Below are positions 1-8,203 of a stretch of 64,000 nucleotides of DNA, piece after piece; the first letter of the stretch is position 1, and each line of letters starts with the position of its first letter. Position numbers and translations under genes: made by a program. This DNA is from Mariprofundus sp. KV (GTDB taxonomy: Bacteria > Pseudomonadota > Zetaproteobacteria > Mariprofundales > Mariprofundaceae): the NCBI RefSeq assembly GCF_013387475.1, contig NZ_VWNB01000006.1, positions 62,001 through 126,000 of the forward strand. The letters are read 5' to 3'. The notes beneath the pieces were generated by a model. It saw nothing but the letters and a program-made list of their open reading frames with translations. It searched no databases and was not told the DNA's origin.

Positions 1-66
1 GCAGATGAGAGTACACGTGCCGGTGAAGCACAGAACAGGCGTGTTGAGCTTCGTGTAATGAACTAA
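1..66 (+). CDS. OmpA-family protein, C-terminal end only (5' part outside window)
   Basis: Frame 1 is open from the window edge to TAA at 64-66 and encodes the last 21 residues of a protein ending in NRRVELRVMN. The complete OmpA-domain lipoprotein at 475-1131 ends in the same ten residues, so this is the tail of a tandem paralogue. The NRRVE motif is the conserved peptidoglycan-binding end of the OmpA C-terminal domain. A rho-independent terminator follows and resembles the one after the paralogue, so gene plus terminator appear duplicated together. Confidence 0.8.
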   Translation, partial: ADESTRAGEAQNRRVELRVMN

Positions 67-94
67 ACGGCCTCATTAATAAGAGGTGATTTCG

Positions 95-128
95 ATACGG
101 GCCGCACTTGTGTGGCCCGTATTTTTTT
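95..128 (+). terminator. Rho-independent terminator of the truncated OmpA gene
   Basis: A perfect 9-bp stem (atacgggcc with ggcccgtat) around a 10-nt loop runs into seven T residues. It lies 29 nt after the stop codon of the partial OmpA gene. The terminator at 1158 has nearly the same stem. Confidence 0.85.
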
Positions 129-223
129 GCCATAAAGAAAGTTTTATATTCCCATACTATGCGCCACCTTTCGACTACTGATCTTTCTGCTATACTTGGA
201 TAACGTACACAGGAGGCGTATCT

Positions 224-478
224 ATGAGGATTACTTTACTTTTATTCACACTGTTTGCTTTCAGCATGCCGGCCAGCGCTGGCATGTTTTCAACGATTGA
301 TGAGAGGGCAAATCAGATTTCAACACAACTTGAAGGCAACAACAGCTACCATGCACACCTGGCTCGTGAACTGGCCAATATTGCTGTTGAAGAGAAGGGC
401 CAGCACGATGTTACTGCCGCACTCGAATTCATCAGAATGGCCGAAAGCCATGCCGATCAGGCTGGAGGTGCCGAATGA
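224..478 (+). CDS. Small secreted protein preceding an OmpA lipoprotein
   Basis: This encodes an 84-residue protein with a cleavable signal peptide (MRITLLLFTLFAFSMPASA, then GMF), so the mature form of about 65 residues should be periplasmic. The mature part is predicted largely helical and rich in Glu, Ala and His. I do not recognise a family. A strong Shine-Dalgarno sequence (aggaggcg) lies 8 nt before the ATG. The stop codon overlaps the start of the OmpA-domain lipoprotein by 4 bp (ATGA), so the two are translationally coupled and probably act together at the outer membrane or peptidoglycan. Confidence 0.7.
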   Translation: MRITLLLFTLFAFSMPASAGMFSTIDERANQISTQLEGNNSYHAHLARELANIAVEEKGQHDVTAALEFIRMAESHADQAGGAE

Positions 479-1131
479 TCAAACGTATCATAACATTGAC
501 AGCATCTCTCTCACTCGCGGCTTGTGCCGGTTACACTGACATCAATATTGGGGTCGATGAACTGGCAGAAGCCAGAGCAGCCATTGCCGATGCCAAGACA
601 GCCGGTGCTGAGCGCTGTGCTCCGAAACTGCAGGCCCAGGCCGTTGCATCCCTCTACTGGGCAGGCCATGAACTCGAAGAGAGTGGCAACTATGATGCAG
701 GCGATCATGCTGAAGAAGAGGCCATGCTGGTTGCACGGGCCGTTGCAAAAGCCAAAGAAGCCAAAGCAGCGTCCAAAGGCGCTTGCATGCCTGAGATCAT
801 CAAACTTTCCGGCATTCAGTTTCCGCATGACAGTGCGAGACTGACTCCTGCTGCAACTGCTATTCTCGATAACGCGGTCAAAACACTGCAGAAACGCTCC
901 ACAATCAAAGTGGAGGTGGCAGCCCATACCGATAGTTCCGGTAGTAATGAGTACAATCTGGCTCTCTCTGAGCGCCGTGCTGCCAGTGTGATGAACTATC
1001 TGGGAACGCATGGTATCAGTAGCAGCAGACTGACCTCGAAAGGTTATGGTGAATCACAGCCTATCGTTAGCAATGCCACCAAAGAGGGGCGCACAGCAAA
1101 CCGTCGTGTTGAACTGCGTGTCATGAACTAA
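475..1131 (+). CDS. OmpA-family lipoprotein with DUF4398-like N-terminal region
   Basis: This 218-residue protein starts with a lipoprotein signal peptide (lipobox SLAAC, Cys17), so it should be lipidated and outer-membrane anchored. Residues about 25-105 are Ala/Glu-rich helices of the DUF4398 type. Residues about 112-216 form an OmpA C-terminal peptidoglycan-binding domain, with the signature AAHTDSSGSNEYNLALSERR and the closing NRRVE. The family tethers the outer membrane to peptidoglycan. It is coupled by a 4-bp overlap to the preceding small secreted protein. A near-identical C-terminus at the window's left edge shows it is one of at least two tandem copies. Confidence 0.85.
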   Translation: MIKRIITLTASLSLAACAGYTDINIGVDELAEARAAIADAKTAGAERCAPKLQAQAVASLYWAGHELEESGNYDAGDHAEEEAMLVARAVAKAKEAKAASKGACMPEIIKLSGIQFPHDSARLTPAATAILDNAVKTLQKRSTIKVEVAAHTDSSGSNEYNLALSERRAASVMNYLGTHGISSSRLTSKGYGESQPIVSNATKEGRTANRRVELRVMN

Positions 1132-1157
1132 AGCAGTTCTAGCTCTGCATCACCCCG

Positions 1158-1190
1158 ATACGGGTCGCCTCTGGCGGCCCGTATTTTTTT
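1158..1190 (+). terminator. Rho-independent terminator after OmpA lipoprotein
   Basis: A 12-bp stem (atacgggtcgcc with ggcggcccgtat, one G-T pair) with a 3-nt loop is followed by a run of seven T residues. It ends the transcript of the two coupled envelope genes. Confidence 0.9.
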
Positions 1191-1194
1191 GGTT

Positions 1195-1286
1195 CTTCGC
1201 GGAAGTCCGGGAAAACAGTCTTAGTAAATCAAAACTGGAGGCGTATCCTCTCCTGCTATAATGGTAGATTTATCTGTTCATTTCTT
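1195..1286 (+). repeat. Promoter-like repeat, copy 1 (second copy at 28824)
   Basis: This stretch of about 90 bp aligns with 28824-28917. The shared core is ggaaaacagtcttagtaaat, followed by an alignable segment ending in an extended -10 (TGCTATAAT here at 1254-1262, TGCTATGAT in the other copy). Neither copy reads into an obvious gene. Here it leads into the hairpin-rich element at 1281-1615, so it may be the promoter of a non-coding transcript. There is no clear -35; the nearest hexamer, CTGGAG, is weak. Confidence 0.65.
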
Positions 1287-1615
1287 TTCCAGAAAAGAAA
1301 CGAACCAAAGAAAGCTGCCCGGCAATCTGCTTCTCCCTGCGTATTTATCGTTCAATGGGGCGAAACTATTTTCGCCTCTTTCCATTGAACAATAAATACT
1401 CCGGCGCATCTTGGAGCGGGATTAAAAGGCAACTCAATCTTGCGGCTGGAACAGTGTCGTTTGATCCCCCGTTAGCAGGCTGCCGAGACAAATATTCAAA
1501 ATCGGAGAAGAGCGGCGGAGCCGTGGCCGATTTTTAATATGCAGGATCGGGAACCCGAAGGGCTGGCTGGTTCCGGGGGGGCTTTCTTTCGTTCTTTCTT
1601 TGCCATCAAAGAAAG
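1281..1615. repeat. Structured inverted-repeat element, non-coding
   Basis: The element begins and ends with small perfect hairpins (1281-1300, stem tttctttt; 1594-1615, stem ctttctttg). Its ends are imperfect terminal inverted repeats (about 1291-1314 against 1581-1604, both ending aaagaaagc at the inner side). Inside is a long hairpin at 1341-1399, with an 18-bp stem carrying one mismatch and an inner gcgaaa/tttcgc stem, and another at 1494-1538 (aatcgg arms). A 60-codon frame inside has no ribosome binding site and is taken as chance. The layout suggests a MITE-like repeat or a structured RNA. Nothing else is visible in the 670-bp gap apart from the promoter-like repeat before it. Confidence 0.6.
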
Positions 1616-1618
1616 GAC

Positions 1619-1640
1619 AAGTGAATATATATATTCACTT
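1619..1640. repeat. Perfect 22-bp palindrome
   Basis: The sequence from aagtgaatat to atattcactt reads identically on both strands over 22 bp. It sits just outside the inverted-repeat element and about 160 bp before the SulP gene. It could be an operator or the edge of the element. Confidence 0.5.
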
Positions 1641-1801
1641 ACATTGCCTTTGGTTTGATTGAAGCAACTCAGTTCCTATGAGGATCATTCCCGTAATTGC
1701 GCGATGAACCATTTTTTTATCCGCATCGTTTTTGCTGAACGGAAGCCGCCTTGCACTCCTCTGCCCCTCCTTTAGAGTGCCGCCCCCAACAGGAGTACCC
1801 C

Positions 1802-3331
1802 ATGTTTCAGCTCTATTATGATCACGCCGCCAAAGCCAAAGACGATGTTCTCTCCGGTCTCACCGTTGCTCTGGCACTGGTGCCGGAAGCTGTAGCGTTC
1901 GCATTTGTTGCCGGTGTAAACCCGCTGGTTGGTCTCTATGGTGCTTTCCTGATGGGGCTGGTGACATCACTCGTTGGTGGGCGTCCCGGCATGATCTCCG
2001 GTGCCACCGGTGCTATGGCTGTCGTGATGGTAGCCCTGGTTGCCCAGCATGGCGTTGAATACCTGTTTGCCACCATAGTGATCACGGGCCTGATTCAGGT
2101 GGCCTTCGGTGGACTTAAATTCGGTAAATATATCCGCATGGTTCCCTACCCTGTGATGCTCGGCTTTGTGAATGGTCTGGCAATCGTGATCTTCCTGGCC
2201 CAGATGCAGCAGTTTCAGGTTAAAGGGGCTGATGGCATCATGCACTGGCTCTCCGGCCCACCGCTGTTCACCATGCTCGGACTGGTCGCCCTGACCATGG
2301 CGATCATGTTCCTGCTGCCTAAAATCACCCGCGCATTCCCCGGTGGTCTGGCAGCCATTATCACCGTCAGTCTGCTGGTCATTTTCGGTGGTCTGGATAC
2401 CAAATCGGTCGGTGATATCGCCGATATCAGCGGTGGCTTCCCAACCTTCCATATTCCCGATCTGCCGATGAATCTGGAAACCCTCTATATCATCCTTCCC
2501 TACGCTTTCATTCTCGCCGGTGTTGGCCTGATTGAATCCCTGCTGACCATGACCGTGGTGGATGAGATGACCGGCACCCGTGGTCAGGGCAACCGCGTCT
2601 CCATCGGCCAGGGTCTGGCAAATATGGTTAATGGTTTCTTCGGTGGCATGGGTGGTTGTGCGATGATCGGACAGACCATGATCAACGTCTCTTCCGGTGG
2701 CCTGCGCAATCTCTCGGGTATTTCCGCAGCCCTGTTTCTGCTCAGTTTCATCGTATTCGCATCAGATCTGATCGCCATGGTACCTGTTGCAGCCCTTGTC
2801 GGCCTGATGTTCATGGTGGTGATCGGCACCTTTGAGTGGGGTAGTTTCAACCTGTTAAATAAAATCCCGCGTGAAGACTCTTTTGTCGGCATCCTTGTCG
2901 CGGTTGTGACTGTCTTTACCGACCTGGCTATGGCTGTGATTGTCGGTGTAATCGCCACAGCACTGGTGTTTGCCTGGAAGCAGGCGCGTCATGTTTATGC
3001 GGAAACGCTCATCAATGAGGAGGGCAGCAAGATCTACATCCTGCACGGCCCGCTCTTTTTTGCCTCGATTCACCGCTTTAATGAACTGTTTGATGTCGAG
3101 AATGACCCGGACGATGTAATTATCGACTTTGCCTATTCTCGCGTAGCCGATCACTCCGCCATTGAGAGTATTGATAGCCTGGCAGAGAAGTACACCAAGG
3201 TCGGCAAAACCCTGCACCTGCGTCACCTCTCATCTGAATGCAAAGAGCTGTTTGAGCAGGCTGGTGATCTGGTGGAGGTAAATATCAAGGAAGACCCGCA
3301 CTACCACGTCGCCGACGACAAACTGGCTTAA
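1802..3331 (+). CDS. SulP family inorganic anion transporter with STAS domain
   Basis: This 509-residue inner-membrane protein has the SulP layout. An N-terminal segment (DVLSGLTVALALVPEAVAFA) leads into 10-12 hydrophobic segments to about residue 400, followed by a cytoplasmic STAS domain (about 415-500, VIIDFAYSRVADHSAIESI). The family carries sulfate, bicarbonate or other anions, often coupled to Na+ or H+. In an autotroph bicarbonate would be plausible, but substrate cannot be read from sequence. I chose the ATG at 1802 because AGGAG lies 8 nt upstream; an in-frame upstream start at 1751 would add an unconserved leader. It stands alone between the repeat element and the convergent lpoA gene. 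Confidence 0.88.
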   Translation: MFQLYYDHAAKAKDDVLSGLTVALALVPEAVAFAFVAGVNPLVGLYGAFLMGLVTSLVGGRPGMISGATGAMAVVMVALVAQHGVEYLFATIVITGLIQVAFGGLKFGKYIRMVPYPVMLGFVNGLAIVIFLAQMQQFQVKGADGIMHWLSGPPLFTMLGLVALTMAIMFLLPKITRAFPGGLAAIITVSLLVIFGGLDTKSVGDIADISGGFPTFHIPDLPMNLETLYIILPYAFILAGVGLIESLLTMTVVDEMTGTRGQGNRVSIGQGLANMVNGFFGGMGGCAMIGQTMINVSSGGLRNLSGISAALFLLSFIVFASDLIAMVPVAALVGLMFMVVIGTFEWGSFNLLNKIPREDSFVGILVAVVTVFTDLAMAVIVGVIATALVFAWKQARHVYAETLINEEGSKIYILHGPLFFASIHRFNELFDVENDPDDVIIDFAYSRVADHSAIESIDSLAEKYTKVGKTLHLRHLSSECKELFEQAGDLVEVNIKEDPHYHVADDKLA

Positions 3332-3385
3332 CTACAACTGATTATATGCCGATCTGAATGCCCACTTTCGGCCACTACAAGTAAC

Positions 3386-5314
3386 TTAACCGGCAGGAAC
3401 GATCTTGCCCTGGTGGATTCTGAAGACATCGAGCTGTTTCTGACCTACACCAGAATCATCAAAGTGCACATGACCGGTCATGGCAGGGAAACCCTCCTGC
3501 CCATGCAGTTCGCGACTCAATTCTGACTTGGAGAGGCCCAGCCGACTGGTCATCACTGTGGCGATACGCATGGTATCATAGGCCAGCGCCATCAACTCCG
3601 AAGTTTTATCACTACCCCACACCTCGCGATGCACAAAGCGAAAGCGGCGCAGAGACTGATCATCGGTGCCTGCCAGCATCTCAGCAGAAGTACTTGAGGC
3701 CGCAAAGCGGGCTCTTGAAAGGTAGCGGCCACGATCATCCAGCAGATGGCCGTCCTGCCAGCGACTGCTGCCGTAGATCGGCACACCCGAGATATCGGCA
3801 TAGGCCAGCTGTCCGGCCAGCAGTGAAACCTGCTTGCCATCAAGAGCCAGATAGATGGCATCAAAACCGACCGGCAGATGGATCTCCATCTCCATCTCCG
3901 GCATAAACAGTTCCATATCTTCATCAAGTTCAGCCAGCAGCTCTTCGTTATCTGTTGCAGAGCGCAGCTCTCTGAGCCTGCTACGCTGATCCAGCACACC
4001 TCTGTCGAGTTGCAGGGTGTGCAGCACTTCACCACCGAGCGCTTCAAAGGAGGCGGTAAACATCTCGGTCTCAGCCTGATCAGCGGAGTTATCGGTAATC
4101 ACCACCATCTTCTCCGCCTCATGCTGGCGGGCATAATCAGCCATCACATAGACCTGAGCCAGAGGCGAAAGCGTATGCACAAACAGCGATGACGAACGGT
4201 GTGCCAGATCGATGCGACCGGTCAGACTCATCACCGGCAGTCCCGGTTTAAGATAGGGAATCAACGCCTCGGTCGTATCCGAGAGCAGCGGGCCGATAAT
4301 CATATTCACCGATTCATTGGCCAGACGTTTATAGGCTGCCACCGCCATATTGCGGTCAGAGGCGGTATCCTCCACGCGCAGCGTGATGTAAGCACTGCTA
4401 CCGACATCGGCCAGCGCGATACGCAGGCCACGCAGCGCCTCCTGCCCGTAACGGCCATACTGACCGGTCAACGGCAGTAACACACCAATGGTTGCCGCTC
4501 TCATCTCACCCGATGCCCAGGCATGCAACTGGGCAGTAGCACTATGATTAGGCATGGCCGCAGCAAGCAGATCGGCGATCCGTTTTACCGCCTCCCGATC
4601 ACCGGTCATCAGATGAGCACGACCGGCATGCAGATCAAACTGCGCCATCAGCTGGCGAGAGAGCGAACCATCACGGTGAATCTGTTCAATGGTCTCAAGA
4701 GAGGCGCGTCGTGCTGCAAGGCGCAACCAGCTCTCCTGACTGCCACTGTTAATCTCTGCCGCCACCAGAAACCAGTTTACCGCCTCCCGCTCCGGCGCAT
4801 CCTGAGCCACGGCAGGGGCAAGATCGAAAATCGAATCGGCAAGTTCGCGGGTCAGCCGTTTATGCTGCAGCGCCCACTGCATCCGCTCCAGCGCGCGCCC
4901 CGCCTCATCCTGAGTAAGCCACCATCTACCACTCCAGAATGCCGCGTAGGGAACCAGCGCATGGTTGGGATACTTCTGCATCACCGCGGCCACTGCCTCC
5001 AGAGCACCCGGTAGCCGCTTCTCAAGCATCAGCTCGGCTTTGCGGAACTCGGCCTCTTCACTAATAGGAGCCGGCCTATCGGCAATAAGACGATCAAATT
5101 CACTCAGAACTGCTTCGAGATCCGCACCCTCTCTGGCCTTCTGCATCAGCGCCTGAACTTCCGCAGCACTCTGCGGTGCGGCAAGCAGCATTCTGCTGCC
5201 CGGTTTATCACTAACCAGAGATCCGGGCTGTTTGGGTTGACAACCATTGAGCAGAAGCAGTGCGCAAACAGCAAGTAGCGCAACTTTCATCCATGAATAA
5301 GGTGAGGCCGCCAT
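3386..5314 (-). CDS. lpoA: Penicillin-binding protein activator LpoA-like lipoprotein
   Basis: The protein is about 642 residues and carries a lipoprotein signal peptide (lipobox LLNGC). A TPR-like helical N-terminal half spans about residues 45-270. The C-terminal half has a type I periplasmic-binding-protein fold (about 285-630, beginning IGVLLPLTGQYGRYGQEAL). This is the two-domain layout of LpoA, the outer-membrane activator of the peptidoglycan synthase PBP1A. It is divergent from rsmI, matching the yraL/yraM arrangement of gamma-proteobacteria. The start is uncertain. The ATG at 5314 gives a normal 20-25-residue signal peptide; the ATG at 5353 overlaps the rsmI start; the frame stays open to 5434; the Met at 5290 gives a minimal signal. 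Confidence 0.8.
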   Translation of the reverse strand: MAASPYSWMKVALLAVCALLLLNGCQPKQPGSLVSDKPGSRMLLAAPQSAAEVQALMQKAREGADLEAVLSEFDRLIADRPAPISEEAEFRKAELMLEKRLPGALEAVAAVMQKYPNHALVPYAAFWSGRWWLTQDEAGRALERMQWALQHKRLTRELADSIFDLAPAVAQDAPEREAVNWFLVAAEINSGSQESWLRLAARRASLETIEQIHRDGSLSRQLMAQFDLHAGRAHLMTGDREAVKRIADLLAAAMPNHSATAQLHAWASGEMRAATIGVLLPLTGQYGRYGQEALRGLRIALADVGSSAYITLRVEDTASDRNMAVAAYKRLANESVNMIIGPLLSDTTEALIPYLKPGLPVMSLTGRIDLAHRSSSLFVHTLSPLAQVYVMADYARQHEAEKMVVITDNSADQAETEMFTASFEALGGEVLHTLQLDRGVLDQRSRLRELRSATDNEELLAELDEDMELFMPEMEMEIHLPVGFDAIYLALDGKQVSLLAGQLAYADISGVPIYGSSRWQDGHLLDDRGRYLSRARFAASSTSAEMLAGTDDQSLRRFRFVHREVWGSDKTSELMALAYDTMRIATVMTSRLGLSKSELSRELHGQEGFPAMTGHVHFDDSGVGQKQLDVFRIHQGKIVPAG

Positions 5315-5351
5315 TGCAGCATGGGAGTGAGAACGATAACGTATCCAGAAC

Positions 5352-6209
5352 ATGGAATCGCAGACTAAACATCTAACCGCTACTGGCCAACTTTTCATCG
5401 TTGCCACCCCGATCGGAAATCTCGGTGATATCACCTATCGCGCTGTTGAGACACTGAAAAGTGTTGATCTGATTGCCGCCGAAGACACCCGCACCAGTCG
5501 AAAACTGCTGCAACACTGTGGTATCACTACTCCGATGATGGCCGTACATGAGCACAATGAGGAGTACGCCGCCGGTAAACTTCTGCAGCGGCTGCAGCAG
5601 GGAGAGAATATCGCCCTGATCTCCGATGCGGGTACGCCGCTGATCAGTGATCCGGGTTATCGTCTTGTTCGCAAGCTGCGCAGTGAAGGCATTCGCATCA
5701 CACCGATTCCCGGCGCCAGCAGTGTACTTACCGCCCTTTGTGCGGCAGGCCTGCCGACCGATCACTTCCGCTTTGAAGGATTTCTGCCACGCAGTGGCTC
5801 ATCACGCTCAGCTGCCCTGCAGAGGGTAGCCGAATCCTCTGAAACCAATGTTATTCTTGAATCACCGCATCGCCTGCTAAGCAGCCTTAAACATCTGCAA
5901 CCACTACTGGAGGAGGCGCGCGAACTGGTGGTTGCCCGCGAACTGACCAAACTGCATGAGGAGTTTATTGCCGGCACGGTTGCAGAACTTATCGCCCACT
6001 TCTCAGCCTCAGCACCACGTGGCGAGATTGTACTGGTTGTCGCACCGGCCCTGCCGAAGGTGCGCGGTGAGATCAGCGACAGCGATATCCAGAGTCTGCT
6101 GGAAACTGCCGCCATGCAGGTTTTACCCCCCTCTGCCAGAGCCAAAACCGTTGCCAAAGAGCTCGGCATCAACAAATCACGGGTCTATGATCTGATTTCG
6201 GGGCAATGA
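5352..6209 (+). CDS. rsmI: 16S rRNA (cytidine1402-2'-O)-methyltransferase RsmI
   Basis: At 285 residues it matches the usual RsmI length. The N-terminal FIVATPIGNLGDITYRAVE motif and AAEDTRTSRKLL are diagnostic of this tetrapyrrole-methylase-fold family, as are LISDAGTPLISDPG and the later IPGASS. It methylates the ribose of C1402 in the decoding centre using S-adenosylmethionine. It is the first gene of rsmI-yraN-gmhA-(DHS-like), each with 1-4 bp spacing or overlap. It is divergent from lpoA. Confidence 0.93.
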   Translation: MESQTKHLTATGQLFIVATPIGNLGDITYRAVETLKSVDLIAAEDTRTSRKLLQHCGITTPMMAVHEHNEEYAAGKLLQRLQQGENIALISDAGTPLISDPGYRLVRKLRSEGIRITPIPGASSVLTALCAAGLPTDHFRFEGFLPRSGSSRSAALQRVAESSETNVILESPHRLLSSLKHLQPLLEEARELVVARELTKLHEEFIAGTVAELIAHFSASAPRGEIVLVVAPALPKVRGEISDSDIQSLLETAAMQVLPPSARAKTVAKELGINKSRVYDLISGQ

Positions 6210-6568
6210 GCACTTCACAGGGGCGCAGTGGCGAGGATCTGGCCAGTTCATATCTCAGCCGCAGAGGTTACACCATTCTCGGCCGCAACCTCCGCCTTGG
6301 CCGCGGCGAACTTGATATTATCGCCTGCTCTGAAACGCTGCTGCTGTTTGTCGAAGTCAAAACCCATAAAACGCGGGAGTCAGGGTTGCTGGCTGTGAAT
6401 GAAGATAAGTGTGCCCGCCTCTACTCCGCTGCAGAAGCCTGGCTGGCCAAACATCCCGCCTATGCCGGTTTACAATGCCGCTTTGATTTAATCATCGTCA
6501 CCCCTAGGATGGGCTTACCCCGCTGGCTGCCACCACGCATCGAGCACATGAAGGATATTATTAATTAA
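6206..6568 (+). CDS. yraN: YraN family endonuclease-fold protein (UPF0102)
   Basis: The 120-residue protein has the restriction-endonuclease-like core of the UPF0102 family. GRSGEDLASSYLSRRGYTIL is followed by RGELDIIACSE and LLFVEVKTHKTR, which supply the D-(E/x)VK residues expected of that fold. The cellular role is not established. The start overlaps the rsmI stop by 4 bp and the next gene begins one base after its stop, so it is translationally coupled. The neighbourhood matches yraLMNOP of enterobacteria. Confidence 0.88.
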   Translation: MSTSQGRSGEDLASSYLSRRGYTILGRNLRLGRGELDIIACSETLLLFVEVKTHKTRESGLLAVNEDKCARLYSAAEAWLAKHPAYAGLQCRFDLIIVTPRMGLPRWLPPRIEHMKDIIN

Positions 6569-6569
6569 T

Positions 6570-7157
6570 ATGAAACCAGAACTGATCAATCAGGCCATAA
6601 CAGATGGCATCGAACTTCGCAGACAATGTCTGGATATACTCTCCCAGCCGTTGCTGGATGCAGCAGGAGCTATTGTCGATTGCATTGAAGCTGGCGGAAA
6701 GATCCTTGCCTGCGGCAATGGCGGTTCAGCTGCCGATGCCCAGCATTTTGCTGCCGAACTGGTTAACCGTTTTGAGATCAACCGCCGTGGTCTCCCTGCT
6801 GTGGCACTGACCCATGACGCCTCAGTGATCACCAGTATCGCCAATGACTTCTCTTTCGATCAGGTGTTCTCCCGTCAGGTGCAGGCACTGGGCCGCCCCG
6901 GTGATCTGCTACTGGCCATCTCAACCAGTGGCACCTCAAATAATGTATCAGCCGCTGCCGATGCCGCTGCCGAAGCGGGCATGCAGACCATCGCCCTCAC
7001 TGGTCGTGATGGCGGCACGCTCGGCTGCAATGCCAACATCAAATTCCATATCAATATTCCGCACAACTCTACCCCGCGCATTCAGGAGATGCATATCACC
7101 TGCCTGCATATCATCTGCTCCCTTGTTGATCAGCACATGTTTGGAGACAAGCCATGA
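6570..7157 (+). CDS. gmhA: Phosphoheptose isomerase GmhA (SIS domain; DiaA homologue)
   Basis: This is a 195-residue single SIS-domain protein. ACGNGGSAADAQHFAAELVN and AISTSGTSNNV form the sugar-phosphate site, and the late IQEMHITCLHIICSLVD carries the His residues that act in GmhA. It converts sedoheptulose 7-phosphate to D-glycero-D-manno-heptose 7-phosphate, the first step to LPS core heptose. The equivalent slot in E. coli holds diaA, a paralogue that regulates DnaA. I prefer GmhA because an hldE-type nucleotidyltransferase lies 1.6 kb downstream. The last motif has Asp where GmhA usually has Glu, so a DiaA-like role is not excluded. Confidence 0.8.
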   Translation: MKPELINQAITDGIELRRQCLDILSQPLLDAAGAIVDCIEAGGKILACGNGGSAADAQHFAAELVNRFEINRRGLPAVALTHDASVITSIANDFSFDQVFSRQVQALGRPGDLLLAISTSGTSNNVSAAADAAAEAGMQTIALTGRDGGTLGCNANIKFHINIPHNSTPRIQEMHITCLHIICSLVDQHMFGDKP

Positions 7158-8107
7158 CCATTAAACCTCTCTCGTTCACCAAATTGACAACCACGCCGCT
7201 CGCCGATCGCAAAGTGGATAGTGAAGGCATGGATTTTGCCGCCCCCTATAGGGCTGGCAGCGGCCTTGAGAACTTTCTCTGCAGCCTGCCTAATCTCGGC
7301 TGTGCTGCCGACCTCTTCCGCCTGCGCGATGCAATTGTCACCGCCCACCGCCACAACCACCAGGTGATTCTCGCCTGTGGTGGTCATGTCCTTGATTCAG
7401 GTCTGGGACCACTGATCTGCCGCCTGATTGAGCAGCGTATCATCAGTGGACTGGCGCTCACCGGAGCCGCACTGGAGCAGGATGTAGAGATTGCCATTCT
7501 CGGACAGACTGTTTCGCCACGGGAGCGCGAACTCAACAGTGGTAACTACTGCCTGACTGAGGAGACCGGCTGCCTGATCAATGATGCCATCAATTTTGGT
7601 ATCACTGAAAACTGGGGGATCGGCAAGAGTGTCGGCCAACGACTGCTGGAATCAGAGTTTGAACATCTCGATCACTCCATTGTTGCGACTGCCGAACGCT
7701 ATGGCATTCCCGTTACTGTACATCCGGCCATTGGTGCCGATGCCTTTGGCATGCATCCGGCCTCACATGGCGAATCGCTCGGTGCATCCGCGTTCAGGGA
7801 TTTCCGACTGCTGGCCGGTATGCTGGCAGAGTCGAGCCACGGTGTGATCGTCAATGTCGCTTCCAGCGTGATTATGCCGCGTGTACTTCTGCAGGCCGTC
7901 GATGCAGCCCGTAATGTAGGCCAAAATATCGAGGGGGTGACAACTGCGGTGATTGATCCGGCAGCCAGCTGCTCGGCGATTACCGATGTGGTAACACGCC
8001 TGTCGCAACCCGATGGTCAGGGTTACTGGTTGTCCGGCCCGGATGAGATTCTTGTGCCTCTGCTCTTTGCCTCTGTACTGGAAGCTTTAGGTGATGAAGT
8101 GGTATAA
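7154..8107 (+). CDS. Deoxyhypusine-synthase-like NAD-binding-fold protein, function unknown
   Basis: This is a 317-residue soluble protein. Its motif spacing recalls the deoxyhypusine synthase Rossmann-like fold: ACGGHVLDSGLGPLICRLI, LALTGAALEQDVEIAILGQT, VTVHPAIGADAFGMH and GVIVNVASSVIMPRVL. Bacteria with this fold and no eIF5A usually use it for another, often unknown, reaction. Its start overlaps the gmhA stop by 4 bp (ATGA), which strongly suggests a joint function in the heptose branch. Neither a heptose kinase domain nor a GmhB phosphatase is visible nearby. The family assignment is from motif resemblance only, and I assign no reaction. Confidence 0.6.
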   Translation: MTIKPLSFTKLTTTPLADRKVDSEGMDFAAPYRAGSGLENFLCSLPNLGCAADLFRLRDAIVTAHRHNHQVILACGGHVLDSGLGPLICRLIEQRIISGLALTGAALEQDVEIAILGQTVSPRERELNSGNYCLTEETGCLINDAINFGITENWGIGKSVGQRLLESEFEHLDHSIVATAERYGIPVTVHPAIGADAFGMHPASHGESLGASAFRDFRLLAGMLAESSHGVIVNVASSVIMPRVLLQAVDAARNVGQNIEGVTTAVIDPAASCSAITDVVTRLSQPDGQGYWLSGPDEILVPLLFASVLEALGDEVV

Positions 8108-8203
8108 AGCCAGCTAGACCTGCCGTATAAAATCGGCAGCATTGCACAAACCGAATTACTGCTCTGCAACTGTGCCGAGTCATATAGTTTCATGGAGTTT
8201 TTA

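Noticed and set aside
1355-1537. 60-codon open frame inside the inverted-repeat element
   Set aside because: There is no ribosome binding site, and it spans the central hairpin of a structured repeat.
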